This document shows, in pieces, positions 1 to 8,974 of a stretch of DNA of 64,000 bases. The position numbers and the translations under genes were made by a program. Numbering within the stretch: the first letter of the stretch is position 1; every line of letters starts with the position of its first letter. Below the pieces are notes generated by a model. The model saw nothing but the letters and a program-made list of their open reading frames with translations. It did not search any database and was not told where the DNA came from. The stretch comes from JBFMCC01 sp037445635 (GTDB lineage: Bacteria; Chloroflexota; Anaerolineae; Anaerolineales; Villigracilaceae), in NCBI GenBank assembly GCA_037445635.1, contig JBBIKC010000003.1, forward strand, positions 62,001-126,000, read 5' to 3'.

Positions 1-147
1 GACAGGGCATAGTATCGCCAACCCGACCTTCCCGTTATAAGCGGCTGGCGATAAGATCAACGCTGGCCTTCGCCCTGCCTGTTCATGTCCTGCTTGTGGA
101 TTGAGGGTGATCCAAACGATGTCGCCGCGATTGGGAATATACGCCAT
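1..147 (-). CDS. mazF: MazF/PemK-family toxin, 3' end cut by window edge
   Basis: The first 49 codons, read from an ATG at 147-145, are visible. The protein opens MAYIPNRGDIVW and continues with GHEQAGRRPALILSP, both characteristic of the MazF/PemK fold, whose members are mRNA interferases that cut RNA at short sites. The remainder lies outside the window, so integrity cannot be judged. The start lies 5 bases after the stop of the upstream mazE with AAAGG between them, as in a standard antitoxin-toxin operon. Family assignment is strong; activity is inferred. Confidence 0.88.
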   Translation of the reverse strand, partial: MAYIPNRGDIVWITLNPQAGHEQAGRRPALILSPAAYNGKVGLAILCPV

Positions 148-152
148 GGCCT

Positions 153-395
153 TTACCAGACTTCGTTTCCAACGGCAGAACCGGTATCGACTTCGTGATG
201 GATGTTGCCCTTGTTGATCCCTGCCAATAGCCCATCGAGCGTCCAGTCTGGCGTACGGATTGGCTTGATGATGATTTGGCCGTCAACAAACGAAATTTCC
301 ACGAAAGAATCGTTTTCCAGTCGCGCGTCGAGAGCAAATGCTTTTGGTATTCGTAACGCGAGACTGTTGCCCCATTTTTGAACTTTTGTGAGCAT
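153..395 (-). CDS. mazE: MazE-family antitoxin (AbrB/SpoVT fold)
   Basis: This 80-residue protein has an N-terminal AbrB-type DNA-binding segment (VQKWGNSLALRIPKAFA, residues about 5-21) and an acidic, tryptophan-containing C-terminal tail ending VGNEVW, the part that wraps the toxin in MazE proteins. AGGAG seven bases before the ATG supports the start. It precedes mazF and should neutralise it and autorepress the operon. A perfect inverted repeat just upstream (413-431) is a likely operator. Confidence 0.9.
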   Translation of the reverse strand: MLTKVQKWGNSLALRIPKAFALDARLENDSFVEISFVDGQIIIKPIRTPDWTLDGLLAGINKGNIHHEVDTGSAVGNEVW

Positions 396-412
396 AAGGT
401 TATCTCCTGTTT

Positions 413-431
413 GTATCTACAACAAAGATAC
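413..431. promoter_or_regulatory. Candidate mazEF operator, perfect inverted repeat
   Basis: GTATCT and AGATAC are perfect 6-bp arms separated by 7 bases, about 20 bases upstream of the mazE start. MazE/MazF complexes commonly bind such palindromes to autoregulate. The repeat is seen directly; the operator function is inferred. Confidence 0.55.
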
Positions 432-514
432 ACCTTTTTGCTCAATTAATCAAGCCCCTTTTTGATAGGCGCTCCATGCTTATGCTGACGATTTGTATGC
501 TTTTATCACCCCTG

Positions 515-634
515 TCAAGTCCCTGTCTTCTCCACCACCCAAAAATGGGACAAGCCAAGTCCGCGCAGAGGTGTTTTTTCGAGGAATTGCAAAACCGCGC
601 GCAATCCTTTCCCTGCCGCGCCGAAGCGGGCGAT
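515..634 (-). pseudogene. Relic of a SAM methyltransferase 3' end
   Basis: Read on the minus strand, these 120 bases encode IARFGAAGKGLRAVLQF followed by LEKTPLRGLGLSHFWVVEK and a TGA. This nearly matches the last ~38 residues of the intact methyltransferase at 2886-3665 (IIARFGPAGKVLRTILQF, then LEKTPLRGLGLSHFWVVEK). No start codon or methyltransferase core is present; the fragment begins a few bases after the marR stop. It is best read as the remnant of a duplicated or recombined methyltransferase gene. Confidence 0.85.
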
Positions 635-639
635 CCGTC

Positions 640-1107
640 CTACCGATTTTCTTGAACCTTCCTACGTTCATCGTCCCATAGTTTTGCAAACCTTTCAAAG
701 ACATCGGCAATGATTTCCAATTCGCTTTCCGAGTAACTTGAGATCAGTTCGTCCTGTGCCTTTCTTGCTGACTCAAACCATGACGCCATTTTTTCGGAAG
801 CCGATTTTGCAGGATTGATCAGCGCCCCACGGCGGTCATCCGGGTTGGGCCGGCGCTCAATTAATCCAGCCTTTTCGAGCCGGTAGAGCATGGCGGTCGT
901 CGCCCCAGAAGTGAGTCCCGTATGCCTGGCAAGCTCAGAGGGTGTGGCAATACCTTTGAGGAATAACAGTCTAAGACATTCCATATCGGTTGCGTTGAGA
1001 CCTGCCCATTCGCTCATGGCATTTCGGAACTGCGTCAAATTAACGCCATAATCCCTCACTGCCATCAAAGCTCGTTGTTTTAAGTCTGCCTTTGTGGAAT
1101 TGGTCAT
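640..1107 (-). CDS. MarR-family transcriptional regulator
   Basis: A 155-residue winged-helix protein. The core runs through about residues 35-110, with the recognition region GLTSGATTAMLYRLEKAGLIERR followed by a wing with PDDRRG, the usual MarR signature. I start it at MTNSTKADL because upstream codons run into the promoter region. It is transcribed divergently from the DUF1801 gene at 1188. A palindrome over that gene's -10 box suggests it represses its neighbour and perhaps itself, probably released by a small-molecule ligand. The ligand cannot be read from the sequence. Confidence 0.88.
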   Translation of the reverse strand: MTNSTKADLKQRALMAVRDYGVNLTQFRNAMSEWAGLNATDMECLRLLFLKGIATPSELARHTGLTSGATTAMLYRLEKAGLIERRPNPDDRRGALINPAKSASEKMASWFESARKAQDELISSYSESELEIIADVFERFAKLWDDERRKVQENR

Positions 1108-1117
1108 AGTAATACTC

Positions 1118-1149
1118 TTGACATTATCTTTGTTATAAAGTATCTTTAT
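1118..1149 (+). promoter_or_regulatory. Promoter of the DUF1801 gene with overlapping palindrome
   Basis: TTGACA (1118-1123) and TATCTT (1141-1146) are separated by 17 bases, a good sigma-70-type promoter pointing at the gene at 1188. The -10 box lies inside the perfect palindrome ATAAAG-TAT-CTTTAT (1135-1149), a plausible site for the divergently encoded MarR protein. Confidence 0.6.
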
Positions 1150-1187
1150 TATATAGTAAAACTCTTTTAGACGCAAGGAGATACCTA

Positions 1188-1658
1188 ATGAGCCCAAGGA
1201 AGGAAACCCCAAAGCCTGCCCGCGCCACCGCGAGCGGCAAGAAGTCCACGGGACTTACCGCTGAGGAACGCGCGGCGATGAAGGAGCTCCTCCGGGAGAG
1301 GAAGGCGGCTGCCAGCAAGGAGGAAATGGAAAAAGATTGTCTTGCCAAGATCGCCGAAATGCCGGAAGCGGATCGTTCCATGGCCCGGCGTATCCATGAG
1401 ATCGTCAAGGCCAACGCGCCATCCCTCTCGCCGAAAACCTGGTATGGCATGCCCGCGTATGCCAATGCCGACGGCAAGGTCGTATGCTTCTTCCAGAGCG
1501 CGGCAAAGTTCAATTCCCGTTACGCGACGTTGGGCTTCAATCACGACAACGCGAATCTCGATGAGGGCAACATGTGGCCGAGTGCCTTCTCGCTCAAGGC
1601 ATTGACCGCCGCCGAAGAGGCAAGGATTGCCGCCCTCGTGAAGAAAGCGGTAAGTTGA
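1188..1658 (+). CDS. DUF1801 (YdhG-like) domain protein
   Basis: A 156-residue cytoplasmic protein. After a Lys/Glu-rich charged N-terminal ~60 residues comes a DUF1801-type domain with TWYGMPAYA near residue 85 and ATLGFNHDNANLDEGNMWP near residue 108. Some family members have been proposed to be iron-chaperone-like, but the biochemical role is unsettled. AAGGAG seven bases ahead of the ATG supports the start. The divergent MarR gene shares its promoter region, so expression is probably repressor controlled. Confidence 0.8.
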   Translation: MSPRKETPKPARATASGKKSTGLTAEERAAMKELLRERKAAASKEEMEKDCLAKIAEMPEADRSMARRIHEIVKANAPSLSPKTWYGMPAYANADGKVVCFFQSAAKFNSRYATLGFNHDNANLDEGNMWPSAFSLKALTAAEEARIAALVKKAVS

Positions 1659-2162
1659 CGATCGTTTCTGTCTTGACTCATCAGAGAAGATTTTGGCTCA
1701 TATTGAAAAAGAGTGAACCGCGACGGGATTGGAGATGAACGCGGGAGGGATTCGTTTCAGATTGACCCAATCGCCACATATCCACTCGGGGAATGCTTGC
1801 TGACGCCGCCAAACGGTCGGAGGAAATGCCGCAAACCTGTCCACATGCCCCCCGCATTTTGGAAGTATCCGTCGCTCTCGGTTTCCAAGTCGGGGACAGG
1901 CGTTTCAGGTTGTAAGCGCTCGGCATTTTGTTGAAGCGCTCGCTGCAAATTCAGATTGCTTGTGCGTGTCATGCGAATCATATTGGCTTGTTTCACCGCT
2001 ATCTGGCGTCACAGAAACTTCAGCCCTGCGGCTGAAAATGTCCAGGATCAATCGTTTGCTTTCTTCTGAAGCGATTAAGCCTGTGGTCGGAAATTCCATC
2101 GCTGCTAATTGCCATTGCTCTTTCCGAAGATAAGCCTGGCACAATAGCCCAACTCTTCCCTC
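1659..2162. other. Intergenic stretch, no convincing gene
   Basis: About 500 bases with several short open frames on both strands, none with a good ribosome-binding site or recognisable family. A small perfect hairpin (TTCAGCC, loop CTGC, GGCTGAA at 2019-2036) resembles a short dispersed palindrome. I see nothing else supportable. Confidence 0.5.
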
Positions 2163-2795
2163 TTATTGCTCGATGATCTTAACCAGATCATGGGGAGAAC
2201 TGACTACATAATCGGGATCGCCGCGTAGCAAATTTTCCAAACTCTGATGTCCCCATGTGACTGCAATGCTGGTAACCGATGCCTCTTTTGCTGCAAGAAC
2301 ATCGCTTAGGGAGTCTCCCACCATAAACGCTGATTCTTGTCTTCCGTTTTCCAAAAGCCGATTCCGTGCCATTAATATTTTCTGCGCTTTGGAACCCGGC
2401 GAATCTACCCCATATATTGCATGGATGAAATTATCCAGGCCGTGCTTGACGAGAAAGGCATTTACATTTTGCGATGAATTCGTCGTGACGATAGCCAGCG
2501 TGTGATGGACGGACAGGCGTCTGATAACATGGCTCAAATCTGCGAAAATGGCTGGCGGAGATTTCTTTTCTGCGAAAAGTTTTAAGCAGATTTCGACAAA
2601 GTCATCCACAAGATTTTCAGGAACATCACACGCCTGTCCGTATGATGCAAAAGACATAACTTCGAGATTGTTTAAGTCATCTTTGGTCACTCTATGTTTT
2701 ACGCCTAATTTGTTGCATGCCTCTTGACCAAACTGAAGTAAATCATCAAGAGTGTCTGCAAGCACGCCATCGTAATCAAAAATAATCAGCGCCAT
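2163..2795 (-). CDS. HAD-superfamily hydrolase (phosphoglycolate phosphatase-like)
   Basis: A 210-residue HAD phosphatase. Motif I is FDYDGVLADT (residues 6-15, nucleophile Asp7 and general acid Asp9). Motif II is the TTNSS stretch near residue 105. The motif III lysine precedes motif IV, which reads MVGDSLSDVLAAK near residue 160. The helical cap between motifs I and II has the size seen in Gph/PGMB-type enzymes. Substrate cannot be told from sequence; small phosphate monoesters such as 2-phosphoglycolate are typical. It stands alone on the minus strand downstream of the methyltransferase. Confidence 0.88.
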   Translation of the reverse strand: MALIIFDYDGVLADTLDDLLQFGQEACNKLGVKHRVTKDDLNNLEVMSFASYGQACDVPENLVDDFVEICLKLFAEKKSPPAIFADLSHVIRRLSVHHTLAIVTTNSSQNVNAFLVKHGLDNFIHAIYGVDSPGSKAQKILMARNRLLENGRQESAFMVGDSLSDVLAAKEASVTSIAVTWGHQSLENLLRGDPDYVVSSPHDLVKIIEQ

Positions 2796-2885
2796 GAAAA
2801 GGGTTCTCCGTTCGGTGCGTTTCGTATTAGGACAGGTAAAAGATTAAAATCCTCACAAGTTTCCGACTTAAGCATAGCGTCTCCG

Positions 2886-3665
2886 TCAACCTCCTGTCTT
2901 CTCCACCACCCAAAAATGGGACAGCCCGAGCCCGCGCAGGGGCGTCTTTTCCAGGAATTGCAGGATAGTGCGCAAGACTTTCCCTGCCGGGCCGAAGCGC
3001 GCGATGATATTATCGTAAGCGCCGAAGATGACGGTGCGCTCAATGAAGCGAACAGGTAATCCAGTGAATAGTTTTTCTAAATCCCGCCTCGAATAGACGC
3101 GCACGTGCGGGGCGAGACGGTCACGCCAGCGGCGGGGGAGGTAATTCACAAAAAGTTTATTGCCGAAGGAATATTTCCCGCGCCAGTAGATGCCGTGCGT
3201 CTCGAACGGATAGCCGCGGTTCGGGCAGAAGAGGGCAAGCCGCCCGCCGGGCTTCAGGACGCGCACCATCTCACGGACTGCGGCGTGGTCGTCGGTCACG
3301 TGTTCGATCACTTCATGGCTGAGGATCAGGTCGAAACCCTTCGACTGCGTTCCGCTTCGCTCCACTCCGCTCAGGGCAGCGGTAGGAAATGGGAGAAACT
3401 CACCTGCAGCGTTGACGACGTGGGCGGAACGAGTCCGCGCCTCGGCGGCGCGCTCGCGGTCATATTCCAGTCCGATCACACTCCCGCCGAAGGCCGCGAG
3501 TTTTTCCACATACATGCCCACGCCGCAGCCGTTCTCCAGCACGCGTCCCTTGATGCGCTCGCCCGCGGCGCGCAGGATCATGTCGAGTCGGCGTTCCTGT
3601 CCCGCCCGCCAGACGTAAGAGGGTTCCCCGCGCAGGGCGGCTTTGTCGAGGTCGCGTTGGGTCAT
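2886..3665 (-). CDS. Class I SAM-dependent methyltransferase
   Basis: A 259-residue methyltransferase. Motif I is VLENGCGVGMYVEKLA (about 42-57), followed by the acidic GLEYD that binds the SAM ribose. The post-motif region reads FDLILSHEVIEHV (about 114-126) and LKPGGRLALF follows. The overall pattern matches the Methyltransf_11/UbiE-like group acting on small molecules or glycolipid heads. Residues about 98-113 (ALSGVERSGTQSKG) are translated from a dispersed palindrome at 3337-3376 that sits in frame inside the gene. A relic of its C-terminus lies at 515-634. Substrate unknown. Confidence 0.87.
   Translation of the reverse strand: MTQRDLDKAALRGEPSYVWRAGQERRLDMILRAAGERIKGRVLENGCGVGMYVEKLAAFGGSVIGLEYDRERAAEARTRSAHVVNAAGEFLPFPTAALSGVERSGTQSKGFDLILSHEVIEHVTDDHAAVREMVRVLKPGGRLALFCPNRGYPFETHGIYWRGKYSFGNKLFVNYLPRRWRDRLAPHVRVYSRRDLEKLFTGLPVRFIERTVIFGAYDNIIARFGPAGKVLRTILQFLEKTPLRGLGLSHFWVVEKTGG
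3337..3376. repeat. Palindromic repeat inserted in-frame in the methyltransferase
   Basis: The element starts CCCTTCGACTGCG and ends CTCCGCTCAGGG, an imperfect palindrome of a type commonly seen between genes. Here it lies within the coding region of the methyltransferase at 2886-3665, just before the catalytic-loop motif, and keeps the frame, adding residues like LSGVERSGTQSKG. Confidence 0.6.
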
Positions 3666-3667
3666 AT

Positions 3668-3725
3668 CAAATCAGCAAATGGGCAAATAAGCAAATCAGC
3701 GAATGGGCAAATCAGCAAATCAGCA
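3668..3725. repeat. Degenerate 8-bp tandem repeat (AAATCAGC-type)
   Basis: Successive octamers AAATCAGC, AAATGGGC, AAATAAGC, AAATCAGC, GAATGGGC, AAATCAGC, AAATCAGC lie directly upstream of the methyltransferase start and downstream of the four-helix-bundle gene. Similar octamers recur elsewhere in the window (about 4160-4275, 31635-31675, 31741-31795, 34666-34720). Confidence 0.75.
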
Positions 3726-3736
3726 AGGAGGTAAGG

Positions 3737-4072
3737 TCAGCGGTATTTTTGGCGGTTGATTTCTGTCAGGATGAGGGCAACGACTTCACTGGCGAGCGCA
3801 AGACGAGCCTGAAGAAGATCAGATTTGTAGAAAGCCCGGGCGCGGTAGATTCGGCCTTTGGTCTCGCGCGCCGAACCGAGTGAGAAACCGTAAAACTGGA
3901 GCATCTGTTTTCCATAGCCGCGGCCGAACCCTTCCTCGATATTCGAGCAGATCGAATCTGAACTGGCGACGATTTGTTTCGCCAGCGGATGTCCGCGAAT
4001 ATCCTCCAGCCATTTTTGTGTATCGTCCCACAGCAGGTCGTACTGATGCAATGCCTTTTGATAAGCGATCAA
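3737..4072 (-). CDS. Four-helix-bundle protein (S23 rRNA-IVS family), probable N-terminal frameshift
   Basis: The reading frame gives a helical protein with IAYQKALHQYDLLWDDTQKW, SNIEEGFGRG (the SxNIxEGxGR signature of the four-helix-bundle/S23 family) and SARETKGRIYRARAF. Family members are often encoded in rRNA intervening sequences or scattered singly; the function is unknown. The frame given has only a TTG start at 4072. A much better start, ATG at 4151 preceded by AAGGAGGAG, lies in another frame (MNTDELGFQERQK). The upstream in-frame sequence RRFLKRIRSEKLWSL looks like genuine N-terminus. A 1-base indel in the CAAAAGACGG run near 4100 would join the two, so the gene may be frameshifted. 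Confidence 0.7.
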   Translation of the reverse strand: MIAYQKALHQYDLLWDDTQKWLEDIRGHPLAKQIVASSDSICSNIEEGFGRGYGKQMLQFYGFSLGSARETKGRIYRARAFYKSDLLQARLALASEVVALILTEINRQKYR

Positions 4073-4159
4073 AGACCATAATTTTTCCGAGCGAATCCGC
4101 TTCAGGAACCGTCTTTTGCCGTTCCTGAAAACCCAATTCGTCAGTGTTCATTGTCTCCT

Positions 4160-4275
4160 CCTTTTGCATGCCTGCTCTTCTGCATCTTGTTCTTTTGCAT
4201 CTTGCTCTTTTACATCTTGCTCTTTTGCTCATTTGCTCTTTTTCTTAGTTGCTCTATTGTCTATTTGCTTGCTTG
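4160..4275. repeat. Tandem repeat tract, AAAAGAGCAAGATGC-type units
   Basis: On the minus strand the tract reads as repeats of about 15 bases (AAAAGAGCAAGATGC and variants), grading into octamers AAATGAGC/AAAAGAGC. It separates the four-helix-bundle gene from the nusA promoter, and no gene is visible in it. Confidence 0.7.
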
Positions 4276-4297
4276 CAATTATACCTTCACAACTTCC

Positions 4298-4326
4298 TTG
4301 CGCCTTTTTTGTACCTGTGCTAGAAT
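4298..4326 (+). promoter_or_regulatory. Promoter of the nusA-infB operon
   Basis: TTGCGC (4298-4303) and TAGAAT (4321-4326) are separated by 17 bases and lie 84 bases before the nusA start. It is the first promoter-like sequence upstream of the translation operon. Moderate match, position plausible. Confidence 0.5.
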
Positions 4327-4353
4327 CTTGTCATCGCAATACGGACGGCACCG

Positions 4354-4378
4354 AGAAGTGGGCAACCCCCACTTTTCT
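4354..4378 (+). promoter_or_regulatory. Leader hairpin upstream of nusA
   Basis: AAGTGGG (4356-4362) pairs with CCCACTT (4368-4374) around a 5-base loop and is followed by TTCT, between the promoter and the nusA start. A comparable hairpin often precedes rimP in other bacteria; here no rimP lies between it and nusA. It may attenuate the operon in response to NusA; this is inferred. Confidence 0.45.
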
Positions 4379-4409
4379 GCTTGTAAATAGGAGTAACGGA
4401 GCAAGCCGC

Positions 4410-6269
4410 ATGACGACCAAGAACGAATTCGCACTGGCCTTCAACGAAGTGCTGGAGGAAAAACAACTCTCCAAGGAGATCATTCTCGGAGCGATCGAGT
4501 CCGCCATGGTCTCGGCCTATCGGCGGGCTGTCAACGCGTCCACGGCACAGCACATCGAAGCCAGGGTTGATCCCGAGACCGGCACCGTCTCGATCTACGC
4601 CGAAAAGGAAGTAGTCGAGGATGTGCTTGACGAACGCACCGAGGTCACATTGGAGGATGCCCGCAAGGTCAACCCCGACGTGCAGTTGGGCGATATGGCC
4701 ATTGTGGAAACGACCCCGCGTGACTTTGGGCGGGTCGCGGCGCAAACCGCGCGCCAGGTCATCCAGCAGAGAATCCGCGAGGCCGAACGCAGCGCGCAGA
4801 TGGAGTATTTCCAGCGGCAGACGGGCGAGATCGTCAGCGGAGTGGTGCAGGCCGTCAATAACGTACAGGGCGTCACGGTCGGGCTGGACATGAAGGCCGA
4901 GGGCATCATGCCCAATAACCAGAAGATCCCCGGCGAGCGTTTCAAGGTGCACGACCGTCTGCGCGCGGTGGTGCTGGAAGTGAAGGACGGTTCGCGCGGC
5001 CCGCAGATCATTCTCTCGCGCGCCCATCGTAACTTCCTGCGCCGTTTACTCGAGAACGAAGTTCCCGAAATCTATCACGGCATTGTGGAGATCCGCGCCA
5101 TCGCGCGCGAACCCGGCGCGCGCGCCAAGGTGGCGGTGCTGGCCACCCAGCCCGGCGTGGACGCGGTCGGCGCGTGCGTGGGCATCAAGGGCGTGCGCAT
5201 CCAGGCCATCGTCAAGGAATTGCACGACGAAAAGATAGACATCATCCAGTGGGATCCCGATCCGGTCGTTTATATTTCCAAAGCCATCAGCCCGGCGCGC
5301 GTCAATGGCGTGTACCTCTCCGAAAACGCCGAGGGACACAAGACCGCCACGGTGGTGGTCAGCGAAGACCAGCTGAGTCTTGCCATCGGCCGCGACGGGC
5401 AGAACGCCCGCCTGGCTGCCAAACTGACCGGCTGGCGCATTGACATCAAGAGCCTGGTGGAAGCCGCTTCCGACGCCTTGCAGAAACTACGGACGGATGC
5501 CGAACTGGCCGCGCTCCTGCCGAACACGGTGGAGGCTATTCCTGCCATCGAGGCCATCCTGGCCAAGAAGGTAGAGGACCGTCCGGTTACGCCGGAAGAG
5601 TTCACGCAACTGAGCCAGTTCGTGGACCGCGTCGAACGCCGCACCATTCAAATCAAGGAAGAGGCCGCGCGCGTGGAGGAGGAAAAGGCCTCCGCGGCGC
5701 GCGCCGAGATCCCGGCCGCGGCTTTCGATATGCCGCTGGATCAGGCCGGCATCAAGGAGCACGTCTTCAACATCCTGGTCGAGGCGGGTTTCGAGACGGT
5801 CGGCAGTTTGATGCTGGCGCTCAAGACGGACCCGAACCGTGTGCTCGGCCTGCCGGGTGTGGGTCCGAAGGCCATGCAGAACATCGAAGAATCGCTGGCG
5901 GCGTTGAACTTCCCCGAGCCGGAGAAGCCTGTCGAAGCGGCGGCCCAGCCCGAGGTCGCGCCCGAAGCGGCGGTTGAGGCGGTTGCGGAAGCCGTCGAGC
6001 CGGCGGTGGTCGAAGCGAAGAAACCGGTCAAGGTCGAGGAAATCGAAGAGGACGATTCGACCAAAGACGGCGTGTCTTTGGACGAGATCTTCGCCCTGAA
6101 GCCGGAGATCTTCCAGGCGTCCGCTCCCGAAGCGGAGCGCGCCGGCAGCGATAAGAAAGGTAAAAAGAAGAAGAAAAAGGCTGTCGAATTGACGTTCGAC
6201 GAGGAACTCGGCGAGGTCGTGGGGCGCAAGAAGCATAAGCGCGCCGGCGACGAGTGGGCCGAGGAATAG
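4410..6269 (+). CDS. nusA: Transcription termination/antitermination factor NusA
   Basis: A 619-residue NusA. The N-terminal RNAP-binding domain (about 1-125) is followed by S1 (about 130-205), then KH1 and KH2 (about 225-345) with the LAIGRDGQNARLAAKLTGWRIDI signature. A HhH-containing segment (LGLPGVGPKAMQNIEESLAAL, near 485) comes next. The tail is long, acidic and Ala/Glu-rich and ends with a Lys run. It acts on elongating RNA polymerase at pauses, terminators and rRNA antitermination complexes. The start follows AGGAG-like sequence; in-frame codons further upstream lie in the leader and repeat tract. First gene of the translation operon; rimP, which usually precedes it, is absent. Confidence 0.97.
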   Translation: MTTKNEFALAFNEVLEEKQLSKEIILGAIESAMVSAYRRAVNASTAQHIEARVDPETGTVSIYAEKEVVEDVLDERTEVTLEDARKVNPDVQLGDMAIVETTPRDFGRVAAQTARQVIQQRIREAERSAQMEYFQRQTGEIVSGVVQAVNNVQGVTVGLDMKAEGIMPNNQKIPGERFKVHDRLRAVVLEVKDGSRGPQIILSRAHRNFLRRLLENEVPEIYHGIVEIRAIAREPGARAKVAVLATQPGVDAVGACVGIKGVRIQAIVKELHDEKIDIIQWDPDPVVYISKAISPARVNGVYLSENAEGHKTATVVVSEDQLSLAIGRDGQNARLAAKLTGWRIDIKSLVEAASDALQKLRTDAELAALLPNTVEAIPAIEAILAKKVEDRPVTPEEFTQLSQFVDRVERRTIQIKEEAARVEEEKASAARAEIPAAAFDMPLDQAGIKEHVFNILVEAGFETVGSLMLALKTDPNRVLGLPGVGPKAMQNIEESLAALNFPEPEKPVEAAAQPEVAPEAAVEAVAEAVEPAVVEAKKPVKVEEIEEDDSTKDGVSLDEIFALKPEIFQASAPEAERAGSDKKGKKKKKKAVELTFDEELGEVVGRKKHKRAGDEWAEE

Positions 6270-6279
6270 GTAATTGTTT

Positions 6280-6328
6280 CCCTCACCCTCTGCCCTCTCT
6301 CCCGTTGGGAGAGGGGAGGGGTGAGGGG
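6280..6328. repeat. Palindromic repeat (CCCTCTCCC-N-GGGAGAGGG family)
   Basis: The 49-base element between nusA and rnpM is largely self-complementary around TCTCCCGTTGGGAGA and flanked by CCCTCACCC and GGGTGAGGGG. A sister copy lies in-frame inside thiQ at 37173-37209, and a looser one lies at 14556-14611. Confidence 0.75.
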
Positions 6329-6339
6329 AGATAGCCAAG

Positions 6340-6639
6340 GTGTCCAAGAAACCTGTCCAGCGCGTGAAGCACGTTCCCCAGCGGACCTGCGTGGGCTGTC
6401 GCACGGTGATAGCGAAACGGTCGCTGATCCGCATCGTGCGTACTGCGGAAGGCGTGCGGGTGGATCCGACCGGCAAAGCGGCCGGGCGGGGAGCCTATCT
6501 TCACGATAACCGTGCCTGCTGGGAGCGCGGCCTGAGAGGCGCACTGGCGCACGCCTTGAAAACTGAGTTGACTCGAGACGAGCGGGAGCGGCTGGAGGCT
6601 TTCGCCCTCTCGCTCTTCGGAGACGCTGTGAGTGATTAG
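6340..6639 (+). CDS. rnpM: RNase P modulator RnpM (YlxR family)
   Basis: A 99-residue basic protein of the YlxR family, with the diagnostic RTCVGCRTVIAKRSLIRIVR near residue 15 and GRGAYLH near residue 49. In Bacillus subtilis the homologue binds the RNase P RNA and modulates its activity. The start is a GTG at 6340. The gene sits between nusA and infB exactly as in most Gram-positive-type operons, with a palindromic repeat just upstream. Family call is firm; the biochemical role is transferred from Bacillus. Confidence 0.93.
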   Translation: MSKKPVQRVKHVPQRTCVGCRTVIAKRSLIRIVRTAEGVRVDPTGKAAGRGAYLHDNRACWERGLRGALAHALKTELTRDERERLEAFALSLFGDAVSD

Positions 6640-6765
6640 CCCATGTAAAGGCTGATTCTCCCTTCGCTCACGGGCGTTCTCCGCCGATATGGAATGTTCT
6701 GTCTCTGTGAATCCTGTGTGGATTCCGAGATGCACAGAGCACCGGTGTTTTTCTGGAGGTGGCCT

Positions 6766-8544
<1,779 letters not shown>

Positions 8545-8597
8545 CTACACAGAAAACACATCATCTTTTCACCGGTTCGAAATGAGCGTCACGTAGA

Positions 8598-8957
8598 ATG
8601 CCGTCTGGTATCCGTCTTCAGCGTATTGCGGACCGCATCCGCCAGGAACTCTCGGAAATGCTCATCCGCGAGATCAGCGACCCGCGCCTGGAACTGATTT
8701 ACGTCACGGACGTAAGAGTAGACAGGGAACTGGCCTACGCGGACATCTATGTCTCCGCGGTGGAGGGGAGCGCGCGCAGCGCGGAGGTGCTCGCAGGACT
8801 CGAAAGCGCCAGCGGGTTCATCCGCCGGACTTTGGCCGGGCGCGTCGACCTGCGCGTGTTTCCCCGCCTGCGCTTCCACTGGGACCCGACGCCCGAACAC
8901 GCCGACCATATCGAAAAAGTGCTTGCCGGCTTGCGCGAGAAAAAAATCGAGAAATAG
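8598..8957 (+). CDS. rbfA: 30S ribosome-binding factor RbfA
   Basis: A 119-residue RbfA with the KH-type fold. RIADRIRQELSEML opens it, the central ISDPRLELIYVTDVRVDREL is characteristic, and the C-terminus contains RLRFHWDPTPEHADHIEKVL, matching the family's PxLxFxxDxSxxxxxxIexlL. It assists late maturation of the 16S rRNA 5' end. It lies 53 bases after infB and just ahead of nrnA, the usual order. Confidence 0.95.
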   Translation: MPSGIRLQRIADRIRQELSEMLIREISDPRLELIYVTDVRVDRELAYADIYVSAVEGSARSAEVLAGLESASGFIRRTLAGRVDLRVFPRLRFHWDPTPEHADHIEKVLAGLREKKIEK

Positions 8958-8974
8958 AGAATCGAGATTTGGAC

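Noticed and set aside
480..710. 76-codon minus-strand frame near the left end
   Set aside because: It overlaps the 3' end of marR and the methyltransferase relic in the wrong frame; the relic frame explains the sequence better.
1681..2144. Several short frames between the DUF1801 and HAD genes
   Set aside because: No ribosome-binding sites, no family resemblance and overlapping one another on both strands.
3668..3725. CRISPR array-like repetition
   Set aside because: Units are 8 bp with no spacers or cas genes; it is a simple tandem repeat.
4116..4409. N-terminal extension of NusA by 98 codons
   Set aside because: The extra codons run through repeats, the promoter and the leader hairpin; the ATG at 4410 gives a normal NusA start.
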